Shown one piece after another: positions 1-5,551 of a DNA stretch of 5,784 bases. This stretch comes from Flavobacteriales bacterium (GTDB lineage: Bacteria > Bacteroidota > Bacteroidia > Flavobacteriales_E > Vicingaceae), in the NCBI GenBank assembly GCA_003487525.1, contig DNDT01000273.1:1-5784 (forward strand), given 5' to 3'. The position numbers and the translations under genes are program-made. The notes below the pieces were generated by a model. That model worked only from the letters and a program-made list of their open reading frames with translations, did no database searches and had not been told where the DNA came from. The number at the start of each line of letters is the position of its first letter. Position 1 is the first letter of the stretch.

Positions 1-42
1 AGTCGGGAAGGTGGTAAGTTGGGGAGGTAGAATGAACATTAT

Positions 43-138
43 TCTGGAATCTGGAAATCGAGCGAAGCGAGATTCACGAACACCTTTAAATTTTAACACA
101 AAGTGAGTAATCTGGATTCTGGATTCTGAAATCTTATC
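43..138. repeat. Short heptamer repeats flanking a mirror-symmetric GC-richer core
   Basis: Two copies of TCTGGAA stand head to tail at 43-56. Two copies of TCTGGAT plus a degenerate TCTGAAA stand at 111-131. Between them, at 60-71, is GAGCGAAGCGAG, which reads the same backwards on one strand (a mirror repeat, not a hairpin). GAATC at 47-51 is complementary to GATTC at 71-75. No coding sequence was found in 1-184, so this is the only structure in the leader. It may be a degenerate interspersed intergenic repeat, but the family is not identifiable from this window. Confidence 0.5.
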
Positions 139-184
139 TCTCTCCAATAAACCCTAATTTTACCTGACCTAAATACACACCACA

Positions 185-592
185 TTGAATCCTACCTCCA
201 ATCATACCAACATTGTCTTCTTCGATGGGCTTTGTGGCTTGTGTAATAAAACAGTCGATTTTTTGATACGAATTGACAGAAAGGACAAACTGGTCTTCGC
301 TCCCTTGCAAGGTGAAACCGCCAAAAAGCACTTATCAGAATCCCAAATCAAAGATCCGGATACAATCGTATTCAGTCAAAATGGACGATTGCTCATTAAA
401 TCAACCGCTGTAATCCGGATTTTGATTGAAGTTGGCGGAATGTGGAGCTTGTTTTCAATCTTCAGGATTTTTCCAAAATTTGTTCGTGATGGACTCTACG
501 ATTTTGTGGCCCGGAGCAGGTTTAGATGGTTTGGTAAAAGGGAAACGTGCAGAAAGCCAACAGAAAATGAGCGAAATAAACTATTGCCGTAA
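185..592 (+). CDS. DCC-family (DUF393) thiol-disulfide oxidoreductase-like protein
   Basis: This is a 135-residue protein of the DUF393 / DCC family, predicted thioredoxin-fold-like proteins whose substrate is not established. The hallmark DGLCGLC lies at residues 14-20, with the CxxC pair at C17 and C20, directly after a hydrophobic strand (IVFF). A family-typical APLQ segment follows at 39-42. The C-terminal signature, an aromatic and arginine-rich RFRWFGKRETC stretch at about 112-122, is also present, so the protein is full length. It has no signal peptide and is probably cytoplasmic. The start is TTG: an in-frame stop lies at 170-172 and no ATG occurs before the conserved motif, so TTG at 185 is the only sensible start. 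No clear Shine-Dalgarno sequence is visible. The next gene is 164 bases away, so this one is likely transcribed alone. The family assignment is firm; the redox role is inferred from the CxxC. Confidence 0.92.
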   Translation: MNPTSNHTNIVFFDGLCGLCNKTVDFLIRIDRKDKLVFAPLQGETAKKHLSESQIKDPDTIVFSQNGRLLIKSTAVIRILIEVGGMWSLFSIFRIFPKFVRDGLYDFVARSRFRWFGKRETCRKPTENERNKLLP

Positions 593-727
593 TGGATGAA
601 ATTAAGATCAACCATACTTCCTCCACCCGGCCCAATTAAGGCTCTCAATACATTTGTCATTTTGAAAAATTAACGATTTTACGATTGGTCGATTATTCGG
701 TTTCCTCAATTTATTAACCAATATTCT

Positions 728-735
728 TAGCTTTG
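728..735 (+). promoter_or_regulatory. Bacteroidota-type -7 promoter box before the ankyrin gene
   Basis: TAGCTTTG is an exact match to the TAnnTTTG -7 consensus of Bacteroidota primary sigma promoters. It would place transcription start near 740 and give a leader of roughly 17 bases before the ATG at 757. The usual TTG -33 element at the expected 19-21 base spacing is not evident, so the call rests on one element. The rest of the 593-756 gap shows no gene or convincing terminator. Confidence 0.4.
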
Positions 736-756
736 TTTCACTAACCAAAGCGAGTA

Positions 757-1221
757 ATGGATTTTTTCAATTTAGTACGAAATAACAAGATCAAGCAGAT
801 CAAGAAATTGGTTAAGCAGGATCGAAGTTTGCTTCACAAGGCAAACGAACACGGTTTCACCCCACTGGTACTTGCCAGTTATAACAGACATGCAGAATTG
901 ACCAGGTATTTACTTGAAGAGGGCGTTGATACCGAAGCTGTGGATGCCAGTGGCAATACTGCCCTGATGGGAGTTTGCTTTAAAGGCTTTAAAGACATTG
1001 CACAGATACTTTTAGAGCATGGAGCAAATCCAAATGCACAAAACAACAATGGGGCAACCGCGTTGATTTATTCAGCGACGTTTGCCCAGGTGGATATTGC
1101 TAAACTCCTGGTAGAATTCGGAGCGGATAAGGAAATTTCGGACAACGGGGGAAACACCGCCCTGCTTCACGCAAAATTTCAAGGAGTAAAAAAAATTGTA
1201 AAGCTTCTCAACAGCCATTAA
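757..1221 (+). CDS. Ankyrin-repeat protein (about five repeats)
   Basis: This 154-residue protein is made almost entirely of ankyrin repeats. A capping helix pair fills residues 1-28. Repeats then begin near 30 (HGFTPLVLAS), 63 (SGNTALMGV), 96 (NGATALIYSA) and 129 (GGNTALLHAK), a 33-residue period with the typical G-x-TAL turn and LLxxGA ends (LLEHGANPNAQ at 85-95, LLVEFGADKE at 117-126). The last repeat is truncated and acts as a C-terminal cap. There is no signal peptide, membrane segment or attached catalytic domain, so it is probably a cytoplasmic protein-binding scaffold with an unknown partner. The ATG at 757 follows a promoter-like box, but no strong ribosome binding site is seen. The MOSC gene begins 20 bases after its stop, which suggests co-transcription. 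Fold confidence is very high; the biological role is unknown. Confidence 0.95.
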   Translation: MDFFNLVRNNKIKQIKKLVKQDRSLLHKANEHGFTPLVLASYNRHAELTRYLLEEGVDTEAVDASGNTALMGVCFKGFKDIAQILLEHGANPNAQNNNGATALIYSATFAQVDIAKLLVEFGADKEISDNGGNTALLHAKFQGVKKIVKLLNSH

Positions 1222-1241
1222 ACCAATCCGTTTGTACCTTC

Positions 1242-1793
1242 ATGACATCGCATAAATCAACTGCCGAGCTCGAAGAAAAACTGGATTACATTCGTAAATC
1301 ACCTTCAAATAATGGTGTACTTAACCTAATCGTCCGCCGTCCCGACGTGGACATGCGTGAAGAATTGGAACGCGCGGTATTGAATCCGGAAGAAGGTCTC
1401 GTCGGTGACAGCTGGGTAAAAAGGCCGGGGTCAAAAACAAATGACAATTCCCCAAATCGGGACATGCAATTAACCATCATGAATTCCAGGGCAATCGATG
1501 TTATTTGCGATGACAAGTCTAGTTGGAAGGAAGCGGGAGATCAATTGTTCATTGATTTAAACCTTGAAGAAACAAATTTACCGAGTGGATCACAATTGTC
1601 CATTGGTTCGGCCATTGTTCAAGTCACTTCTATTCCTCACAACGGTTGTAAAAAATTTGCCCGGCGATTTGGTGTGGATGCGGTTGTTTTCGTAAATTCA
1701 GAAACGGGTAAAAAACTCCATTTAAGGGGAATTAATGCCCGTGTTGTTAAACCCGGAATTATTCAAAAAGGAGACTTGGTTTGCAAAGTGTAA
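1242..1793 (+). CDS. Stand-alone MOSC-domain protein
   Basis: This is a 183-residue MOSC-domain protein. MOSC is the beta-rich domain shared with the C-terminus of molybdenum cofactor sulfurases, where a conserved cysteine is thought to carry sulfur or bind the metal-sulfur cofactor. Visible family marks are GLVGDSW at 52-58, QLTIMNSR at 76-83, AGDQLFIDL at 98-106, the cysteine in PHNGCKKFARRFG (C136), and the late LRGINARVVKPG at 161-172. The whole protein matches a single-domain bacterial MOSC subfamily end to end, so it looks complete and cytoplasmic. Its substrate is unknown; detoxification by molybdenum-dependent reduction or sulfur transfer is only an inference. It starts at ATG 1242, 20 bases after the ankyrin gene. 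A weak TCCGTTTG at 1227-1234 resembles a -7 box and could give an extra, nearly leaderless start. Confidence 0.93.
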   Translation: MTSHKSTAELEEKLDYIRKSPSNNGVLNLIVRRPDVDMREELERAVLNPEEGLVGDSWVKRPGSKTNDNSPNRDMQLTIMNSRAIDVICDDKSSWKEAGDQLFIDLNLEETNLPSGSQLSIGSAIVQVTSIPHNGCKKFARRFGVDAVVFVNSETGKKLHLRGINARVVKPGIIQKGDLVCKV

Positions 1794-1815
1794 GAACGCG
1801 TTTGATTTTTATCTC

Positions 1816-1862
1816 ATCGATGATTTTAATACCTTTATCGATGATTTTGGTCGATTTATCGA
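1816..1862. repeat. Direct repeat with 21-bp period upstream of the exported-protein gene
   Basis: ATCGATGATTTT occurs at 1816-1827 and again at 1837-1848. A third, partial copy, ATCGA, occurs at 1858-1862. All are spaced exactly 21 bp, about two helical turns, so they would lie on the same face of DNA. Each full copy begins with the palindrome ATCGAT, and TCGATTTATCGA at 1851-1862 is itself an inverted repeat. The array fills the 79-base gap between the MOSC stop and the ATG at 1873. A binding site for a regulator is a reasonable but untested reading. Confidence 0.5.
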
Positions 1863-1872
1863 AACAACATAC

Positions 1873-2412
1873 ATGATTTCTATAGCCGCGATAAACCAAA
1901 AAAAGATCTTTGTAACTCTGGTGATCGTATTTATGGGAGCGGCCGGCGTTTGCGCTCAGTCAATAAGCTTGCTCATTTGCATGGAGCCTACCGTCGTCAG
2001 TCAGGCTGAATATAAGGACTTACTCGAAATCGGGCCCAGGAATTTCGAAATTGACTACAGCCAGATAGCCAATATCAATTACATCGATTCATTGTTAAAG
2101 CTTCCTTTTCAATCAGAATTGGAAATTGTGGATTCAAGTTTTAATCTTGCCGACAGTTGCCTGCAGTTCTTGCGAAAGGGATCAGGCGGTGGTGTATCCA
2201 GTTACTATGCATATTCACTTGGTGTAGTTAAAGATGAAAAGGGCCATGACGTGATCGAAATCTTCTTGCACTACAGAAATATTGTGCCTCACAATAAGGA
2301 AGGCGAGCAAAAGCTCGGCATAAGTTTTTATCGATTGATAGACGAACGAATTTTACAGGAACCCGTAATTCGCTTGCATACCTTTAATAAAACCTACGAC
2401 ATTCCCCTTTAA
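1873..2412 (+). CDS. Small exported protein of unknown function
   Basis: I do not recognise this 179-residue protein. Its N-terminus is a signal peptide: polar with lysines at 10-11, a hydrophobic core at about 12-25, and a likely signal peptidase I site at VCA|Q (after residue 28). It is not a good lipobox. The mature part has no transmembrane segment. It begins with an apparent beta strand (SISLLICME), has a Gly-rich turn RKGSGGG at 101-107, and ends in alternating hydrophobic strands (VIEIFLHYR, KLGISFYRL), suggesting a small mixed alpha/beta periplasmic or secreted fold. The reading frame is open from 1735, but the first 59 bases overlap the solid MOSC gene. ATG 1873 places the signal peptide at the true N-terminus, so I chose it. 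The sulfotransferase gene starts 9 bases after the stop, making an operon likely and a shared role possible. Confidence 0.75.
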   Translation: MISIAAINQKKIFVTLVIVFMGAAGVCAQSISLLICMEPTVVSQAEYKDLLEIGPRNFEIDYSQIANINYIDSLLKLPFQSELEIVDSSFNLADSCLQFLRKGSGGGVSSYYAYSLGVVKDEKGHDVIEIFLHYRNIVPHNKEGEQKLGISFYRLIDERILQEPVIRLHTFNKTYDIPL

Positions 2413-2421
2413 CCAACATGA

Positions 2422-3171
2422 ATGGCTGTTGAATTCACGGCTCTTATTGACAGAGAGCGAAAAATAATTATGGACTGGAGCCCTAAAGTGGGCTGTACGG
2501 TTCTGACTAAAATGTTCTTCTCGCAAATGGGTCTACTGGAAAAAGCCCTCGCTTACAATCCATGGATACACGAATACCGGATGTTTGTTTTTTACAAAGA
2601 TCATCTGGTTGGCAGGGAAGATCTTGAAAATCCCGAATTCTACAAATTTAAGGTTGTCAGGAATCCTTTCAGCCGGGTTGTCAGCGCCTATTTAAGGGTG
2701 ATGGAAAACACCACCCCGAACAATATAGCCGTGCAAAATGCAATCAAGCATATGTCCTGGAGAAGAACCCACAATATTTCGTTCAGGAGGTTTGTAACAT
2801 ACCTGGAAACCCTGAATCTTTTGGATTGTGACGATCATCAGGCCTTGCAGAAAAAACAATTCGAGTACGAAATAATCCCCTGTTTCAATAAAATAATAAA
2901 ACTGGAAAACCTTGCTGATGGAATTGCCGAAATGAATGCGGAAATGGGATTTTCATTTGATCTAACCGGTCTGACCAGCCATCATCACCAGGACATAAAA
3001 ACAGATCTGCACGAAAATGTGGCAAATAAAAAGTGGTCAAGAATAAAAAGCAAGGTTCCCCCTTACAAAATGTTCTACACGGATGACCTGATTAAAAGGA
3101 TTCAGATACTTTATAAAGATGATCTAGATGCGTACGACTATTCGTGGGAATCTTTCCTCGAGGGAAAATGA
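2422..3171 (+). CDS. Carbohydrate sulfotransferase-like protein (Sulfotransfer_2 type)
   Basis: This 249-residue protein resembles PAPS-dependent sulfotransferases of the HNK-1 / chondroitin type, which transfer sulfate from PAPS to a sugar hydroxyl. The 5'-phosphosulfate loop is WSPKVGCTVLTK at 19-30. The 3'-phosphate site is VVRNPFSRVVSAY at 78-90, with the Arg, Ser and Tyr typical of this clan. Later family-like marks are DDHQALQ at 137-143, KLENL at 160-164, and the C-terminal FYTDDLIKRIQILYKDDLDA at 218-237. No signal peptide or membrane anchor is seen, unlike Golgi homologues, so it probably acts in the cytoplasm on a precursor. The start is ATG 2422; another ATG at 2418 is out of frame and stops after four codons. 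It follows the exported-protein gene by 9 bases with no terminator between. Substrate is unknown; a cell-surface glycan, exopolysaccharide or lipid-linked sugar is an inference. Confidence 0.88.
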   Translation: MAVEFTALIDRERKIIMDWSPKVGCTVLTKMFFSQMGLLEKALAYNPWIHEYRMFVFYKDHLVGREDLENPEFYKFKVVRNPFSRVVSAYLRVMENTTPNNIAVQNAIKHMSWRRTHNISFRRFVTYLETLNLLDCDDHQALQKKQFEYEIIPCFNKIIKLENLADGIAEMNAEMGFSFDLTGLTSHHHQDIKTDLHENVANKKWSRIKSKVPPYKMFYTDDLIKRIQILYKDDLDAYDYSWESFLEGK

Positions 3172-3283
3172 TGCATAATAATCCATCAATTATCGTACCT
3201 TTCAATGACTTTTTTTTAAAAGAAAAACAACTGTAATACTATAAGGAATAGCGATGGTAAAAGGTTAAAAACGAGAAATGCTG

Positions 3284-3313
3284 TTTTAATTGGTTCATAT
3301 CTATCAATTAAAA
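3284..3313. promoter_or_regulatory. Perfect 9-bp inverted repeat in the gap before the tandem SiaB-like gene
   Basis: TTTTAATTG (3284-3292) and CAATTAAAA (3305-3313) are perfect complements separated by 12 bases; two further inner pairs (one G-U) are possible. The stem is A/T rich and has no T tract after it on either strand, so it fits an operator or mRNA structure better than an intrinsic terminator. It lies 65 bases before the ATG at 3379. The rest of the 3172-3378 gap is A/T rich, with a T8 run at 3210-3217 and no supported gene. Confidence 0.4.
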
Positions 3314-3370
3314 GTGAAACCAGCGCTTTGTCATGTTGAGGTCTTTTATTATTTTCCACATTCATTCTCG

Positions 3371-3375
3371 AGGAG
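3371..3375 (+). promoter_or_regulatory. Ribosome binding site AGGAG of the tandem SiaB-like gene
   Basis: AGGAG ends only three bases before the ATG at 3379. This is a strong Shine-Dalgarno core at unusually short spacing, and it is the clearest such site in a window whose other starts mostly lack one. It supports this start, which also puts the conserved LIYAGSF strand at the expected distance from the N-terminus. Confidence 0.5.
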
Positions 3376-3378
3376 AAA

Positions 3379-4476
3379 ATGGACATAAAATCGATAAGGG
3401 ATTTATATTCCCTCTTAATCGACGACCGCATGAGCCTTATCTATGCCGGAAGTTTTAAAGACAATGTCACCACAAAGGCAATAAAGCTCAGTGAACATAA
3501 CCTTGAGAAGTCCGAAGAAGTCGTTAATCTGAAAAAAAAGTCGTCCTTTTTGATGGCCGAGTGTTTTCAGAATGTCGTCAGACACAACGAACCAGAAAAA
3601 GCAAGCGAATACCACCCGGCTGAACAGGGGTTTTTCATGACCAGAAGCAAGGGTCACATGTTTTACATCGCTTCCTCAAACATCATTGAAAAACATTTGG
3701 TGGATGAACTGCAGGAAACCCTGGGAGATTTGAATAAAAAAAGTCAGGAGGAGTTGAAAGAGTTATACATGACGGGATTGAGAGACAAGGGCCTTTCTGA
3801 AAAAGGAGGGGCAGGTCTCGGGTTGATCGAAATGGCCAGAAAGTCAAAGCACCCGTTGACATACAACTTCAAAAAGATGAGCGATAAGTTGTATGGATTT
3901 TATCTGCTGATTCAAATGAAAAGCAGCACCTCGGAGGAAGAATCGACCATGCTGGATATCGGTGAGGTTGAAAAAATCCATAAAATCATGGTGGACAACG
4001 ACATGCTTCTCATCTACAAGGGTGATTTTTCGCTTGAAGCCATCGCTCCTATCATAAATATGCTGGATACCAACCTGCAGTCGCATGAAATAGAGCATTA
4101 TGAGAACAAGAAAGTGTTTGTAACCCTTGTTGAAATGATTCAAAACATCAGCAAACATGGTTTGGATAACAATGGAGTTAAATACGGGCTGCTGGCAATC
4201 GGACGAAAAAACGGTCATTTCCATCTGGGAGCCGGAAATTTTATAAAAAAAGAGAACAAGCAGAAACTGATCGACCATATTGACAAGATCAACAATGCTT
4301 CGTATGAAGAACTTAGAGCAATGCTGCGGGATGCCTTACTTAAAACAACGATCGAAAACGTCGAGGGTAAGATTGGTCTGATGGATGTTGCCAAAACAAG
4401 CAAAAAGAAACTTCATTATGAATTTGATGACAGTATCGGCGATAATCTCTTCTACAGCTTCATGGTAAAATTCTAA
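3379..4476 (+). CDS. Tandem SiaB-like (DUF6272-type) GHKL kinase-domain protein, second domain degenerate
   Basis: This 365-residue protein consists of two copies of a domain of about 180 residues resembling SiaB, the GHKL-fold protein kinase that phosphorylates the SiaC partner in Pseudomonas. Domain 1 (about 5-182) has LIYAGSF at 20-26, an N box AECFQNVVRHNE at 60-71 (E61, N65, H69) and a glycine-rich lid GGAGLGLIEMARKS at 143-156. Domain 2 (about 198-365) has LIYKGDF at 211-217, an N box VEMIQNISKHG at 251-261 (E252, N256, H260), but only EGKIGLMDVAKTS at 329-341, where G144 and G146 are replaced by E329 and K331. Domain 1 is therefore probably an active kinase or ATP binder, and domain 2 possibly a regulatory pseudokinase; this is inference. 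No membrane segment or signal peptide is present. SiaA-, SiaC- or SiaD-like genes are not next to it, so its partner is unknown. The metallo-hydrolase gene follows after 39 bases. Confidence 0.85.
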   Translation: MDIKSIRDLYSLLIDDRMSLIYAGSFKDNVTTKAIKLSEHNLEKSEEVVNLKKKSSFLMAECFQNVVRHNEPEKASEYHPAEQGFFMTRSKGHMFYIASSNIIEKHLVDELQETLGDLNKKSQEELKELYMTGLRDKGLSEKGGAGLGLIEMARKSKHPLTYNFKKMSDKLYGFYLLIQMKSSTSEEESTMLDIGEVEKIHKIMVDNDMLLIYKGDFSLEAIAPIINMLDTNLQSHEIEHYENKKVFVTLVEMIQNISKHGLDNNGVKYGLLAIGRKNGHFHLGAGNFIKKENKQKLIDHIDKINNASYEELRAMLRDALLKTTIENVEGKIGLMDVAKTSKKKLHYEFDDSIGDNLFYSFMVKF

Positions 4477-4515
4477 TTACCCAGAGTCGTTCGAAAAATT
4501 ATATACCCAGGCTTT

Positions 4516-5154
4516 ATGATTGATATTCAGCGATTTACGTTTAATCCATTTCAGGAAAACACCTACCTCCTAACCGACGAAAGCAAGGATTGCATGGTTT
4601 TCGACCCGGGAAACAGTACCGCGGATGAAGACAGGGAAATAAAATCATACCTGGATGAAAATGGCCTCAATCTCATTGGCGTGTACAATACCCACTGCCA
4701 TGTGGACCATGTACTTGGAAACGACTTCTTCTTCCGTGAATACGGACTGCGTCCGCAGATTCATGAAAGTGACCTGAAAATTCTGCAAGCGGTCTCTCAA
4801 TACGGGGCCATGTTCGGTATTCAGGTTCGAGAATCACCTGACCCGGGTTCTTACATTAAGGAAGGTGACCTGATCAACCTGGGTAAATCAAGGCTTGAAG
4901 TTTTGCACATTCCGGGACATGCACCCGGGCATGTTGTGTTTTTAAACAGGGATCAAAAATTTATCATTGGAGGAGATATTCTTTTTCAGGGAAGTATTGG
5001 CAGGACAGACCTGCCTTACGGAGATCACGAGACGTTAATAAGCAGCATTAAGGACAAGCTGATGACGCTTGATGAAGACTACCGGGTTTATCCCGGTCAC
5101 GGACCTTCGACAAACATCGGTTTCGAAAAGAAAAACAATCCTTTTCTTCAGTAG
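4516..5154 (+). CDS. Metallo-beta-lactamase-fold hydrolase, glyoxalase II-like
   Basis: This is a 212-residue, full-length single-domain MBL-fold hydrolase of the compact glyoxalase II-like type. All metal ligands are visible: THCHVDH at 59-65 (H60, H62, D64, H65), PGHAPGH at 133-139 (H135), the bridging aspartate in GGDILF (D154) and PGHG at 193-196 (H195). The segment FQGSIGRTDLPYGD at 157-170 is typical of this group. The larger C-terminal substrate domain of classical human or E. coli GloB is missing, as in YcbL-like enzymes. The expected reaction is hydrolysis of a thioester such as an acyl-thiol in the cytoplasm, with two bound metals, but the true substrate cannot be read from sequence. 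It starts at ATG 4516 with no clear ribosome binding site, 39 bases after the SiaB-like gene and with no terminator between. It converges on the minus-strand gene with a 10-base gap. Confidence 0.93.
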   Translation: MIDIQRFTFNPFQENTYLLTDESKDCMVFDPGNSTADEDREIKSYLDENGLNLIGVYNTHCHVDHVLGNDFFFREYGLRPQIHESDLKILQAVSQYGAMFGIQVRESPDPGSYIKEGDLINLGKSRLEVLHIPGHAPGHVVFLNRDQKFIIGGDILFQGSIGRTDLPYGDHETLISSIKDKLMTLDEDYRVYPGHGPSTNIGFEKKNNPFLQ

Positions 5155-5158
5155 AAGG
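5126..5158 (-). terminator. Possible intrinsic terminator for the minus-strand genes
   Basis: Read on the minus strand, 5158-5140 can form a 6-bp stem (CCTTCT with AAAAGG, including one G-U pair) with a 7-base loop. It is followed at 5139-5126 by a T-rich run, ATTGTTTTTCTTTT. It sits just past the minus-strand stop at 5165 and inside the 3' end of the + strand hydrolase gene. The stem is short, so the call is tentative. Confidence 0.25.
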
Positions 5159-5164
5159 ACCTTC

Positions 5165-5488
5165 CTAAGGAAACATCACCTTTGAGACCCTCCTAATCGG
5201 AATTGCAATACCGTACTTCAGCACTACTTCTTCCTGAGTAGTATTCCAGACAGTTGTCTCAACTTTTTTCGGACCGGAATCGTCGACAAACAGGATCTTA
5301 ACCTTGTATTGTGCAAGGTCGCCCAACTCACGGGCATTTTTCAGGTCTTTGATTCTGTTTTCGCGCTCTGCGCTTGAAGAGAGAACGTCTTCTTCCGGAA
5401 AACGGAGGCCGGTAATGTTTTCCTTTTCAATTAACCTAGGCGTAAAAGCAACGTTCATACCTAATAGTTTACATTGATTAGACTGCAT
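5165..5488 (-). CDS. Small conserved hypothetical protein (Bacteroidota type)
   Basis: The longest reading is 107 residues with ATG at 5488. A second ATG at 5458 (residue 11, MNVAFTPRL) gives 97 residues and may be the real start: a -7-like TACCTTAG at 5496-5489 would put transcription start downstream of the first ATG, and ATTAGG sits just before the second. The protein has a charged helix with RFPEEDVLSSSAERENR at 29-45, then a beta-rich end with YKVKILFVDDSG at 61-72, VETTVW at 76-81 and IAIPIRRVSKV at 94-104. I recall similar short proteins of unknown function widespread in Bacteroidota, with the same EDVLSSS, TTVW and IPIRR features, but could not check this. No signal peptide or membrane segment is seen; a small cytoplasmic barrel that binds a partner or nucleic acid is only a guess. 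It lies 63 bases downstream of the partial barrel gene on the same strand. Confidence 0.75.
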   Translation of the reverse strand: MQSNQCKLLGMNVAFTPRLIEKENITGLRFPEEDVLSSSAERENRIKDLKNARELGDLAQYKVKILFVDDSGPKKVETTVWNTTQEEVVLKYGIAIPIRRVSKVMFP

Positions 5489-5551
5489 CTAAGGTAGAGA
5501 ATAGAAAAATGAAATAAAAGGAAAAAGAGAAGCTTTTATCCCCAATTTTTC

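Noticed and set aside
1..138. CRISPR array or attachment site in the repeat-rich leader
   Set aside because: The units are 7 bp, contiguous and without regular spacers, and no cas, integrase or tRNA gene is present.
134..331. 65-residue minus-strand frame over the leader and DCC gene start
   Set aside because: It is mostly antisense to the conserved CxxC region of the DCC-family gene.
1286..1516. 76-residue minus-strand frame inside the MOSC gene
   Set aside because: It is opposite a well-conserved coding region and lacks any family feature.
1735..1872. Upstream extension of the exported-protein frame to an ATG at 1735
   Set aside because: It overlaps the conserved end of the MOSC domain and would bury the signal peptide 46 residues inside the protein.
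3172..3220. Possible terminator after the sulfotransferase gene (ATAAT stem and a T8 run)
   Set aside because: The stem is only five A/T pairs and lies 16 bases from the T run, too weak and too far for an intrinsic terminator.
3155..3391. Similar strings CTCGAGGGAAAATG near 3158 and CTCGAGGAGAAAATG near 3367
   Set aside because: The likeness fades within about 25 bases on both sides, so a duplication is not supported; one copy is coding and the other is a ribosome binding site.
3216..3431. 71-residue minus-strand frame with a hydrophobic C-terminus
   Set aside because: Its hydrophobic end comes from the A/T-rich run at about 3216-3240, and its start lies inside the SiaB-like gene. No promoter or ribosome binding site supports a toxin-like peptide.
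3844..4278. 144-residue open frame on the minus strand
   Set aside because: It lies wholly inside the SiaB-like gene, opposite its conserved domains, and shows no recognisable motif; it is a shadow frame.
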